In this document: positions 44,420-53,080 of the stretch, piece by piece
Layout: each line of letters opens with the position of its first letter
How positions within the stretch are numbered: position 1 is the stretch's first letter
Source: Bradyrhizobium sp. cir1
GTDB taxonomy: Bacteria; Pseudomonadota; Alphaproteobacteria; Rhizobiales; Xanthobacteraceae
NCBI RefSeq assembly: GCF_014198245.1
Contig: NZ_JACIHE010000008.1
Coordinates: 186,001 to 250,000, forward strand
Reading direction: 5' to 3'
DNA: 64,000 bases
Position numbers and translations under genes: made by a program
Notes under the pieces: model-generated
Seen by the model: only the letters and a program-made list of their open reading frames with translations
What the model was told of the DNA's origin: nothing
Databases searched by the model: none

Positions 44420-45630
44420 TGACAGCGGACAATGCGATGCCGCGACTGGGAGTCTTACGGAAAATGACGAAGATCGATAGACCTCTCGAAGGCATCACGG
44501 TCGTCGAACTTGGGCACAGCGTGGCGGCTCCCTACGCAGGGCTGATATTGGCGGATCTGGGCGCGCGCGTCATCAAGGTCGAAAATCCCCGCAGTGGCGA
44601 CTACGCGAGAGGCTGGGGGCCGCCATTCTGGCGGGATACGGCGAGCCTCTTTCATGCTCTCAACCGGGGAAAGGAAGGAGTAACCGTCGACTTCGGCGAT
44701 GCGCAGGACTGTGCCAGGCTGAAATTGCTCATCGTGGAGAAGGCGGATGCGGTGATCCAAAATCTGCGGCCGGGCATCCTCGACAAGTTCGGTTTGACGG
44801 CCGAGACGCTGCGCGCGGAGAAGCCCGAACTGATCTGGTGCGATATCGGAGCTTTCGGAGCCAAAGGCCCTCTCGCCAGCAAGCCGGGCTATGATCCGCT
44901 GGCGCAGGCCAGCACGGGAATCATGAGCGTGACGGGCGAGGGCGATCGTCCGCCCGTGCGGGTAGGGGTCTCGCTCGTTGATATGGGATCCGGCATGTGG
45001 GCCATCATCGGGTTGCTCGCAGGGTTGATCGCACGCATGAACGGCCGTGAAGGGCGGACAGTCTCGACCTCGCTCTACGAGACGGGCCTCGCATGGATGA
45101 CCGGGCCGCTGGCAGGCTTTGCTGCCTCCGGAGAGGTACGCAAACCGCATGGGTCGGGTGCCGCCGAAATCGTGCCCTACCAGGCTTTCCAGGCCAGTGA
45201 CGGGTGGCTCATGATTGCCGCAGGCAACGACAACCTCTTTCGCAAGCTGTGCGGCGCTCTCGGCCTTGAAGCTCTGAGTGCCGATCCGGCTTTCGCGACC
45301 AACACCGCGCGTGTCGCGAACCGCGAACGGTTGATCCCGCAGATCGAATTGGCGGCGGGCCGGTATTCTGCCGAGGCCCTTGGCAAGCTTCTGGATGACG
45401 CCGGCGTGCCCAACGCGCCGCTTCTTAGCGTCGATCAGGTCGCGATGCATCCTCAGACCAGCGCGCTTGAGATGACCGTGCGATGCGTCGACGACGAGAT
45501 CGACCTTGTCGGCATACCACTCACCTTCGATGGCACGCGACCTCGGGCCCGCACGCAAGCACCGAGATTGGGTGAGCACAACGCAATCCTCCGGACACAA
45601 GCAAGCACGGAGATGGCCAATGCGAAGTGA
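44419..45630 (+). CDS. CaiB/BaiF family III CoA-transferase
   Basis: A 403-aa protein. The first 15 residues may be extra; the family sequence starts at RPLEGITVVELGHSVAAPYAGLILADLGA. The catalytic Asp, which forms the glutamyl/aspartyl-CoA anhydride, fits D188 in VGVSLVDMGSGMWA. It moves CoA from a donor such as succinyl-CoA to a carboxylic acid, giving this operon its own activation step in addition to the ADP-forming synthetase at 33.4 kb. Directly coupled to the transporter. Confidence 0.93.
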   Translation: MTADNAMPRLGVLRKMTKIDRPLEGITVVELGHSVAAPYAGLILADLGARVIKVENPRSGDYARGWGPPFWRDTASLFHALNRGKEGVTVDFGDAQDCARLKLLIVEKADAVIQNLRPGILDKFGLTAETLRAEKPELIWCDIGAFGAKGPLASKPGYDPLAQASTGIMSVTGEGDRPPVRVGVSLVDMGSGMWAIIGLLAGLIARMNGREGRTVSTSLYETGLAWMTGPLAGFAASGEVRKPHGSGAAEIVPYQAFQASDGWLMIAAGNDNLFRKLCGALGLEALSADPAFATNTARVANRERLIPQIELAAGRYSAEALGKLLDDAGVPNAPLLSVDQVAMHPQTSALEMTVRCVDDEIDLVGIPLTFDGTRPRARTQAPRLGEHNAILRTQASTEMANAK

Positions 45631-46414
45631 TTACGAGACGATAGCTATGGAGCGGCGCGATAATCACGTCCTGCTTGTCACGTTGAACCGACCCGAGGCC
45701 TCCAATGCGATGAATACCCAGATGGGATTCGATCTGATGGAGCTCTTCGAAGGGCTCTCAGTGGATCTGCAGGAGTTTCGTGTCGTGGTCCTGACAGGGA
45801 GCGGCACGAAGGCGTTTTGCGCAGGCGGCGATCTGAAACAACGCAATGGAATGACCGACGAAGCGTGGCAGGCCCAGCACCTTGTCTTCGAGCGCATGCT
45901 CCGCGCCATCATTGCATGTCCAATCCCGGTGATCGCCGCGGTGTACGGCGCGGCATACGGCGGCGGGTGCGAGATCGCCGCAGCGGTCGACTTCGTCTAC
46001 GCATCGCGAAACGCGCGCTTCGCCCTGACGGAAGTGACGCTCGGAATTATGCCGGGAGCCGGCGGCACGCAGAATCTCGCACGCGCCGTCGGCGAGCGAC
46101 GGGCCAAGGAGCTCATCCTTTCCGGTCTGCCGTTCTCCGCCGAGGAGGCGGAGCGTTGGGGCCTTGTGAACAAGGTGCTGGATCAAGATCAATTGCTCGA
46201 TGCGACGCTCGGGATCGCCGATCGCATTGCCGGCAACGGTCCGCTCTCGGTGCGCCAGGCAAAGCAGGCCATTCATCGCGGCCTTCAGATGTCGTTGGCC
46301 GACGGCCTTGCCTTCGAGATCGAAGCGTACAACCGCCTTGTCCCGACGGCCGATCGCCGCGAGGGCGTGCTCGCCTTCAACGAGCGCCGCAAGCCGACCT
46401 TCCAAGGCAAGTAA
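45620..46414 (+). CDS. Enoyl-CoA hydratase/isomerase family protein
   Basis: A 264-aa crotonase-fold protein read from the ATG at 45620, which overlaps the CoA-transferase by 11 bases. It has the oxyanion-hole strands FCAGGDLKQR and AAYGGGCEIAAAVDFVYAS, and a Glu in LTEVTLGIMPGAGGTQNLARAVG at the place of the catalytic acid. It hydrates or isomerises a 2-enoyl-CoA, giving the S-hydroxy product in classical members. Confidence 0.92.
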   Translation: MRSDYETIAMERRDNHVLLVTLNRPEASNAMNTQMGFDLMELFEGLSVDLQEFRVVVLTGSGTKAFCAGGDLKQRNGMTDEAWQAQHLVFERMLRAIIACPIPVIAAVYGAAYGGGCEIAAAVDFVYASRNARFALTEVTLGIMPGAGGTQNLARAVGERRAKELILSGLPFSAEEAERWGLVNKVLDQDQLLDATLGIADRIAGNGPLSVRQAKQAIHRGLQMSLADGLAFEIEAYNRLVPTADRREGVLAFNERRKPTFQGK

Positions 46415-46431
46415 CGACGAGGAAAGCCAGA

Positions 46432-47367
46432 ATGCGCGAAAGAGCCCATGTCCGCGAGGTGGGGCCCAGGGATGGGCTCCAGATGGTCAGGACGATCCTC
46501 CCGACCGAGCGCAAGCTTGATTGGTGTCGACGCACGGTCGCAGCCGGTATCCATGAAATCGAGGTGACCTCGTTCGTCCCGCCAAAGCTCATTCCGCAGT
46601 TTGGCGACGCGGAGGAAGTAGCGCGGGGCGCGATAGCCATCGCCGGATGCCGGCCGTCGGCCCTCGTGCCGAACCTCCGCGGCGCGGAACGGGCCTTCGC
46701 GCTCGGCGTCCCGCAAGTCAACTATGTCCTTTCTGCGAGCGAGCAGCACAATCTGGCCAATGTCCGCCGTACCACCGAACAATCGCTCGAGGACTTTGCC
46801 CGCATCGTTGCGGCGCGCGATCAGCGCGTCGGGGCGCGTATCGTCCTAGGTGCCGGAATCGCGACTGCATTCGGCTGCACCATCTCGGGCGCCGTGGCGA
46901 GCTCGCGGGTCGTGGAAATCGCGAGCCGGCTCGCCGAGATGGGAGCCGATGAGATCATCGTCGCAGACACCGTCGGCTACGGCCATCCGCGCCAGGTCCG
47001 AGGTCTCATGCAGGAGGTGATCGCCGCTGTGGGGCGGGTCCCGGTCGCCTGCCATTTTCATGACACCCGTGGGTTGGGGCTGGCGAACGTTGCGGCTGCG
47101 CTCGACGCCGGGGTACGAGCCTTCGATGCCTCCCTTGCCGGGCTCGGCGGTTGCCCGTTCGCGCCCGGTGCGACTGGCAACATCGATACGGAGGACACCG
47201 TCTTTCTTTTGGAGCAGCTCGGATTCGATACCGGTGCCGACGTCGAAGCGCTCGTTGCCTTTCGTCGCGAGGTCGAAAGCTGGCTGCCAGGTGAACGCTT
47301 TTCCGGAGCCATCGCGCGAGCGGGGCTGCCCAAGACCTATCGCGCTCACACGACTGCTGCCGTTTGA
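46432..47367 (+). CDS. Hydroxymethylglutaryl-CoA lyase-like enzyme
   Basis: A 311-aa TIM-barrel lyase. REVGPRDGLQ holds the metal-binding Asp, EVTSFVPPKLIPQFGDAEEV follows, HFHDTRGLGLAN holds the metal-binding histidines, and GLGGCPFAPGATGNIDTEDTV contains the catalytic Cys signature of HMG-CoA lyase. Expected reaction: cleavage of a 3-hydroxy-3-methylglutaryl-CoA-like thioester to acetyl-CoA and a ketoacid. This is the strongest hint that the pathway handles a branched dicarboxylic CoA ester. Confidence 0.93.
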   Translation: MRERAHVREVGPRDGLQMVRTILPTERKLDWCRRTVAAGIHEIEVTSFVPPKLIPQFGDAEEVARGAIAIAGCRPSALVPNLRGAERAFALGVPQVNYVLSASEQHNLANVRRTTEQSLEDFARIVAARDQRVGARIVLGAGIATAFGCTISGAVASSRVVEIASRLAEMGADEIIVADTVGYGHPRQVRGLMQEVIAAVGRVPVACHFHDTRGLGLANVAAALDAGVRAFDASLAGLGGCPFAPGATGNIDTEDTVFLLEQLGFDTGADVEALVAFRREVESWLPGERFSGAIARAGLPKTYRAHTTAAV

Positions 47368-47378
47368 AGGGATTTGCC

Positions 47379-48581
47379 ATGAACTATCACGAGCCGGCCA
47401 TTGAGGCCGATGCCGAGGTCAGCGTCGCCCTCGGCGAAGACTTTCCGGAGCTGCGCGCCACGGTTCGGAAGATATGCGCGAAGTTTCCGGGAGAATACTG
47501 GCGTGCTCTCGAAGATCGTAGCGGTTATCCGACGGAATTTGTCGAAGCCCTGACAGGGGCGGGCTTTCTCGGAGCGTTGATTCCGGAGGAATACGGTGGC
47601 TCGGGCCTGCCTTTGCGTGCCGCCGCGGTGATCCTCGAGGAAATCAACGCGAATGGTTGCACGGCAAGTCCTGCCCATGCCCAGATGTACATCATGGGTA
47701 CGCTGCTTCGTCACGGCAGCGAAACGCAAAAGCGGACATACTTGCCGGACATCGCGCAAGGAAAGCTCCGCTTGCAGGCGTTTGGCGTGACCGAGCCGAA
47801 TACAGGCTCCGATACGACCCAGCTCAAGACCCGGGCGGAGCGGCAAGGCGACGTCTATGTCGTCAATGGACAGAAGATCTGGACGTCCCGGGCGTTGCAT
47901 TCTGATCTCATGCTGCTTCTGGCGCGCACGACGCCGTTGGATCAAGTGAAGAAGCGAACGGATGGGCTCTCGGTCTTCGTCGTCGACCTGCGTGCGGCCA
48001 AGGGCAATGGAATCGAAATCCGTCCCATCAAGGCGATGATCAATCACAACACGACCGAGGTGTTCATCGAGAACCTGCGCGTGCCGGCCGAGAATCTGAT
48101 CGGAGAGGAGGGGCAGGGCTTCCGCTACATCCTCGACGGGATGAACGCGGAGCGCATTCTGGTCGCCTCTGAATGCGTCGGGGATGGCCGCTGGCTTCTC
48201 AACAAGGGCGTCGCTTATGCGAGCGAGAGAAGTGTTTTTGGCCGCCCCATCGGTCAGAACCAGGGAGTCCAGTTTCCGTTGGCGCGCGCCTACGCGGAGC
48301 TGGAGGCCGCCGACATGATGTGTCGTCGAGCCGCGGCTCTGTTTCAGGCCGGGCGGCCCTGTGGATCGGATGCAAACATCGCGAAGCTGCTCGCCTCGGA
48401 AGCGACCTGGAAGGCGGCGGACACGGCGTTCCAGACCCACGGTGGTTTTGCTTTCGCGCAGGAATACGACGTCGAGCGAAAGTGGCGGGAGGTGCGCCTC
48501 TATCAGACGGCGCCGATCTCCACCAATATGGTGCTCGCCTATGTCGCGCAGCATGTGCTGGGCCTTCCACGATCGTACTGA
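47379..48581 (+). CDS. Acyl-CoA dehydrogenase family protein (second)
   Basis: A 400-aa flavoprotein from the ATG at 47379. It shows FGVTEPNTGSDTTQLKTRAERQG, QKIWTSRALHSDLML and the C-terminal FQTHGGFAFAQEYDVERKWREVRLYQTAPIS. The catalytic base cannot be located safely. It differs from the one at 32152, so the pathway probably has two desaturation steps or two substrates. It starts 11 bp after the HMG-CoA lyase-like gene and lies 10 bp before MmgE/PrpD. Confidence 0.92.
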   Translation: MNYHEPAIEADAEVSVALGEDFPELRATVRKICAKFPGEYWRALEDRSGYPTEFVEALTGAGFLGALIPEEYGGSGLPLRAAAVILEEINANGCTASPAHAQMYIMGTLLRHGSETQKRTYLPDIAQGKLRLQAFGVTEPNTGSDTTQLKTRAERQGDVYVVNGQKIWTSRALHSDLMLLLARTTPLDQVKKRTDGLSVFVVDLRAAKGNGIEIRPIKAMINHNTTEVFIENLRVPAENLIGEEGQGFRYILDGMNAERILVASECVGDGRWLLNKGVAYASERSVFGRPIGQNQGVQFPLARAYAELEAADMMCRRAAALFQAGRPCGSDANIAKLLASEATWKAADTAFQTHGGFAFAQEYDVERKWREVRLYQTAPISTNMVLAYVAQHVLGLPRSY

Positions 48582-48591
48582 GGAGACGATC

Positions 48592-49986
48592 ATGCTTGCG
48601 ATCACCCGCCAAACGGCGAACTTCGTGGCAAGCCTGAAGCCATCCGATCCGCCCCAGCTGTGCCGGGACGCCGCGCGCACCGGGATCACCGATTGCGTCG
48701 GCGTGATGATCGCCGGTGCGGCCGAGGAGCCGGTTCGTATAGTCTCGGCGATGTCGACGTCTTCCACGCAGAATGACGGAGCGCCGGAAATACCCTCCGG
48801 GCGCAATCTGATTGCTTCAGATGCGGCACTGGTCAACGGTGTAGCTGCTCACGTGCTTGACTATGACGACGTGGCGCTTGCGGGCCACCCGAGTGCGGTG
48901 CTCGTGCCGGCTATTCTGGCTGAGGGTTGGTCGCGCGGGGCGAGCGGGCCCGACATGGTGACCGCTTATGTCGCGGGGTACGAGCTATGGGCGCAGCTCG
49001 CCGCGCTGGAGCCTGGACAGTTCCACGAGCGAGGTTTCCATCCGACCGCGGTAATGGGCTCGCTCGCGACGGCGGCCGCCTGCGCCAATATCCGCCGTCT
49101 CGGGCCCGAGAAGGCCGCTCATGCCATTGCAATTGCTGCATCGTTCGCGTCCGGCCTCGTAGCGAATTTCGGCACGATGACGAAGTCTCTCCATGCGGGG
49201 CGGACGGCGCAATCGGGTGTCATCGCTGCTCGATTGGCGGAGCAGGGCTTTACGGGCTCGCTCGACGTGCTTGAACACCGGACAGGCTTTTTGCGCGCGC
49301 ACTCGCCGTCAGGACAGCCGCGGATCGAGAACGGGACGATCGATATCGGTGCCAACTGGCGTTTGGCGGATCTCGGCGTCAACGTGAAGCGCTATCCAAC
49401 TTGCTATGCCACCCACCGATCGATCGATGCCATGCTTGGTTTGGTCGGCAAGTATGGGCTGAAGCCGGAGCTAGTACGGGAAATCCGCGTTCATACCGGC
49501 ATCACCCAAAAGCTGATGTTGCGAAACAGCAACCCTCGGACTGGCCTCGAAGCGAAGTTCAGTATGGAGTTCGCGATGGCAGCGGCGCTGGTCGCCGGGA
49601 GGGTGGGCCTCGTCGAGCTTACCGACGAGTTCGTTTGCCGGGTCGATGTCAACGACGTCATCGCGAAGGTCAGATGCTCGACCACGACCGAAGTGATGGA
49701 AGGTGATCAGCCGTTCGCGCCGACAGATCAGGTCAGTGTCGTACTTACGTCGGGCGAAATTCTGACTTGCGAACCCGTCGCCCAGGCCAAGGGAAGTTGG
49801 CAAGAGCCCCTGACGCGAGAGGAGTTGCAGGACAAGTTTCTGGATTGCGCGACGCGCGTCTTCGACAGGGATCAGGCAACCATTCTGTTCGATCAGCTCT
49901 GGGACATCGAGCAGTTGGGCTCGATCCGGGAGTTGCGGCTGGCGGCGAGCGGACCGATGCAGGATGACGCGTCGCGTCACCGGTAG
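48592..49986 (+). CDS. MmgE/PrpD family protein (2-methylcitrate dehydratase-like)
   Basis: A 464-aa protein with SD GAGGAGA before the ATG at 48592. Family landmarks: NGVAAHVLDYDDVALAGHPSAVLVPAILA near residue 85, GFHPTAVMGSLATAAACA near 150 and GTMTKSLHAGRTAQSGVIAARLA near 190. Members dehydrate 2-methylcitrate or act on cis-aconitate, iminodisuccinate or itaconate-like compounds. Its presence again points to a polycarboxylic or methyl-branched substrate. Confidence 0.92.
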   Translation: MLAITRQTANFVASLKPSDPPQLCRDAARTGITDCVGVMIAGAAEEPVRIVSAMSTSSTQNDGAPEIPSGRNLIASDAALVNGVAAHVLDYDDVALAGHPSAVLVPAILAEGWSRGASGPDMVTAYVAGYELWAQLAALEPGQFHERGFHPTAVMGSLATAAACANIRRLGPEKAAHAIAIAASFASGLVANFGTMTKSLHAGRTAQSGVIAARLAEQGFTGSLDVLEHRTGFLRAHSPSGQPRIENGTIDIGANWRLADLGVNVKRYPTCYATHRSIDAMLGLVGKYGLKPELVREIRVHTGITQKLMLRNSNPRTGLEAKFSMEFAMAAALVAGRVGLVELTDEFVCRVDVNDVIAKVRCSTTTEVMEGDQPFAPTDQVSVVLTSGEILTCEPVAQAKGSWQEPLTREELQDKFLDCATRVFDRDQATILFDQLWDIEQLGSIRELRLAASGPMQDDASRHR

Positions 49987-50047
49987 CTGGCAAACTCGAC
50001 GCAACGAGCCTGAGATTGTCGAACAGCCTTGGAAGGAGAAATGCAAG

Positions 50048-50935
50048 ATGAAGAATTTGCCGTCTGAGCAGGTGGCTGGCGTCTACCACCGGAAACTTGG
50101 CGACGTTCTCGTCACCGGCTTGAGCGATGGCTACGTCGACCTGGGATATGGGATCTTTCGGAACATGCTGGAACCGGAGATCAAGGCCGTCCTTTCGAGG
50201 GAGCACCGGATCTCGCCGCCGCGCATTTCGGTAAACGCCTTCGCGCTGCGTTTTGGAGGCCGCACGTACCTCATCGATTGCGGCTCGGCAGATATCATGG
50301 GCCCCACCTGCGGGCGCTTGCCGGCAAATCTCGCCGCGGCGGGCATTGATCCGGCCGCCGTCGACGGCGTTCTGCTCACGCATATACATCCGGATCACTC
50401 GAACGGTTTGACCGATGCAACCAGCGGCACGCGCCTGTTCCCCAATGCCGAAATTATCGTTCACGAGAACGAGATCAATCATTGGTTCGACGACGCGCAG
50501 ATGGAGAAGGCGCCGGAGCGTCAGCGCCGCCGCTACTTCGAGGCAGGCCGGATCCAATTGAAACCATATATGGCCGCTGATCGCGTCCGTACCTTCAAGA
50601 GCGGAAGTGTCCTGCCGGGAGTGACGGCCGTCCCGATCTCCGGGCATACGCCGGGGCACACGGCCTATGTCATCTCCTCCGGCAACACATCGATGATCGT
50701 GTGGGGAGACACTGTGCACGTGCCTGAAATCCAGGTGGCGGCTCCGCACGTGACGATGCAGTTCGACGTCGATCCGGAAGCCGCAGCCAAGGCGCGCCAA
50801 ATGATCTTCGACATGGTCGTAACCGATGACGTCTTGATCGGGGGCATGCATCTCCATTTCCCCGGCTTCGGCCACATGCGGCGGGAAGGCGGAAAATACA
50901 CCGTGGTGGCCGAACAATGGGCGTTCGAGATCTGA
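50048..50935 (+). CDS. MBL-fold metallohydrolase
   Basis: A 295-aa metallo-beta-lactamase-fold protein with the zinc motif THIHPDHSNG (H112, H114, D116, H117), a later metal His in SGHTPGHTAYV and the bridging Asp in VWGDTVH. No signal peptide, so cytoplasmic. MBL proteins in such operons may hydrolyse lactones or CoA thioesters. The ATG at 50048 is the in-frame start preceded by AAGGAG. Confidence 0.88.
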   Translation: MKNLPSEQVAGVYHRKLGDVLVTGLSDGYVDLGYGIFRNMLEPEIKAVLSREHRISPPRISVNAFALRFGGRTYLIDCGSADIMGPTCGRLPANLAAAGIDPAAVDGVLLTHIHPDHSNGLTDATSGTRLFPNAEIIVHENEINHWFDDAQMEKAPERQRRRYFEAGRIQLKPYMAADRVRTFKSGSVLPGVTAVPISGHTPGHTAYVISSGNTSMIVWGDTVHVPEIQVAAPHVTMQFDVDPEAAAKARQMIFDMVVTDDVLIGGMHLHFPGFGHMRREGGKYTVVAEQWAFEI

Positions 50936-51140
50936 CTGTGAGGCGATCGGTCGCGACCATCCGGGCGGGGCCCGACAAGGTCGACTGAAACCGTCATCGC
51001 GAAGGACAGTTTCTGAGAGTTCTCGTAGTGCCAGGGTTTGAGCCTTTGGCTCCGACTCTGAGTCATGCGGGTTGAGGATGGAAAGAGCTCCGGATGGGGA
51101 CACCAATGTGCCCGATCTGGAGGTGAGAGGAGTGCAAAGC

Positions 51141-52007
51141 TTGAAGCTTATTCGTTTCGGTCAGCCAGGTGAGGAAAAGCCGGGAATCATCGATGCAGAG
51201 GGAACATTGCGTGACCTCTCCGCCGTCATTCCCGATATCACGCCTCGACATCTCTCGCCTGACGCCTTGCGGGACCTCGCTCGCGTGCCCGTTTCGTCGC
51301 TGCCGGCCGTCGCGGGCGCTCCTCGGTTTGGGGCGCCGGTTTCAGGCGTCGGGAAATTTGTCGCGATCGGGCTGAACTACGCCGATCACGCGGCCGAAGC
51401 GGGTCTTCCGCTGCCGCCGGAGCCCATCGTATTTCAGAAGGCCATTACTTCGTTGAGCGGCCCGAACGATGCCGTGGTGCTGCCCAGGGGATCGTTGAAA
51501 GGAGATTGGGAAGTCGAACTCGGAATCGTGATCGGGAGTCGCGCTTCCTACGTGGAGCCGGCGGAGGCGCTTCAGTACGTAGCCGGCTATTGCGTCGTAA
51601 ACGACGTGAGCGAACGCGAGTACCAGATGGAGCGCGGAGGTACCTGGGACAAGGGAAAGGGCTGCGATACCTTCGGTCCCGTCGGGCCCTGGCTCGTCAC
51701 GGCAGATGAGGTCCCGGATCCGGGGAGGCTCGAAATCTGGCTCGAGTTGAATGGTCGGCGAATGCAGCAGGGAAACACGAGAACAATGGTGTTTGGCTGC
51801 GCCGAAATTGTCAGCTACGTAAGTCGGTTCATGACGCTGATGCCTGGCGACATCATCGCGACGGGGACGCCTCCCGGAGTGGGCATGGGCATAAAGCCGG
51901 ATCCGGTCTACCTCAGGGCTGGCGACGTCATGACGCTCGGCATTCAGGGACTCGGAACGCAGCGTCAGGAGGTGACGACTTGGTCGCCTTCGAAGGGGAC
52001 CGCTTGA
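51141..52007 (+). CDS. Fumarylacetoacetate hydrolase family protein
   Basis: About 288 aa from the TTG at 51141 (SD AGAGGAG, 8 nt), where the typical FAH-family opening KLIRFGQPGEEKPGIID begins; an ATG at 51078 would add 21 residues. Metal ligands are in DWEVELGIVIG and the loop GDIIATGTPPGVGMG is conserved. Members hydrolyse beta-diketones or decarboxylate/hydrate oxo-dicarboxylic acids. It overlaps the following SDR by one base. Confidence 0.9.
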   Translation: MKLIRFGQPGEEKPGIIDAEGTLRDLSAVIPDITPRHLSPDALRDLARVPVSSLPAVAGAPRFGAPVSGVGKFVAIGLNYADHAAEAGLPLPPEPIVFQKAITSLSGPNDAVVLPRGSLKGDWEVELGIVIGSRASYVEPAEALQYVAGYCVVNDVSEREYQMERGGTWDKGKGCDTFGPVGPWLVTADEVPDPGRLEIWLELNGRRMQQGNTRTMVFGCAEIVSYVSRFMTLMPGDIIATGTPPGVGMGIKPDPVYLRAGDVMTLGIQGLGTQRQEVTTWSPSKGTA

Positions 52008-52753
52008 TGTTCGCGGGAAGATTCGGGGGGCGGACCGCGATCGTGACCGGCGCCGCATCCGGGATTGGGCGCGATGTCGCGGATCGCTTGCGGGCCGAGG
52101 GCGCGGTCGTGTCGCTGTGGGACTCTAACGAGGAGGCCTTGTCGCGGAGGGCCGATGAACTCGGCGGTGCGGATATTCAGGTGGTCAATATTGCCAGCGA
52201 GCACGCTGTGGACCTGGCCATGAAGCGAAGCGTGGCCGCGCTCGGCGGTCGCCTGGATATCCTGATTGCCAGTGCAGGCATCAGCGGACCAAATCGTACG
52301 ACCAAAGACTATTCGGGAGACGATTGGCGGCGCGTGATCGATATCAATCTCAATGGCACGTTCTACTGCAATCGCGCTGCCGTCCGGGAAATGGCGAAAA
52401 CAGGCTATGGTCGGATCGTAAATGTTGCCTCAGTTGCGGGAAAGGAAGGCAATCCCAACGCACCAGCTTACAGTGCGTCCAAGGCCGGTGTCATCGGACT
52501 TACCAAATCTCTCGGGAAGGAGTTGGCCAGCACCGATGTGCGCATCAATTGCGTCACTCCGGCGGCAATTCGCACCCCGATATTCGACCAGATGGCGCCC
52601 GAGCACATCGATTTCATGCTTTCGAAGATTCCGATCGGAAGATTCGGACGTGTAGAGGAGGTGACCGCACTCGTACTTTGGCTTGCGAGTGACGAATGCT
52701 CGTTCAGCACGGGTGCCGCGTTCGACTTATCGGGAGGTCGGGCTACGTATTAG
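52007..52753 (+). CDS. SDR family oxidoreductase (second)
   Basis: A 248-aa classical SDR with TGAASGIGRDVA, ASAGISGPN, catalytic PAYSASKAGVIG and the closing FDLSGGRATY. The ATG at 52007 uses the last base of the FAH stop. FAH plus SDR pairs are frequent in sugar-acid and fucose-like pathways (2,4-diketo-3-deoxy acids), so these two may form a side module. Last gene of the second LacI-controlled operon. Confidence 0.92.
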   Translation: MFAGRFGGRTAIVTGAASGIGRDVADRLRAEGAVVSLWDSNEEALSRRADELGGADIQVVNIASEHAVDLAMKRSVAALGGRLDILIASAGISGPNRTTKDYSGDDWRRVIDINLNGTFYCNRAAVREMAKTGYGRIVNVASVAGKEGNPNAPAYSASKAGVIGLTKSLGKELASTDVRINCVTPAAIRTPIFDQMAPEHIDFMLSKIPIGRFGRVEEVTALVLWLASDECSFSTGAAFDLSGGRATY

Positions 52754-53080
52754 AGCACGATCAGGAGCGCTTAACGACTAACAACCCAATTTCACGCCAG
52801 CTGTAGCTGGCGGCTATTCAATGCCGCTCTTCAAGCGGGTAGAGCGGCCCTCGCCCTGCGAGCGGCAAGCACTCTCATGCCAAGGATTGGATGAGATATC
52901 GTAGGTTTGGCTGGTGTGGGGAAAGGCGGTAGCGCTCCCCCGGGCCACGATTTCTTGCGCCAGTCTACGATCTTCTACGATGTTTGCTCGACGGTAGCGG
53001 TTCGAGCGCTGCCGCGAATTGCGTTCGCTGCGAGCGGTGATGACCAACCAGTCTACCTCTAATGGTTCCTCTACACTTTC
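52754..53080. other. Gene-free junction with dispersed repeat
   Basis: No protein-like frame. It contains the second copy of the dispersed repeat (52900-52962) next to the abrupt 3' end of the minus-strand regulator gene at 53081. No terminator-like hairpin with a T run was seen for either flanking operon. Confidence 0.5.
52900..52962 (+). repeat. Dispersed repeat, copy 2 (partner at 7569-7637)
   Basis: Aligns with copy 1 over about 65 bp, including CGTAGG, GTGGGGAAAGGCGGTAGCGC and a GATTT..TGC(A/G)CGCCA-like end, with a few small gaps. Confidence 0.65.
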
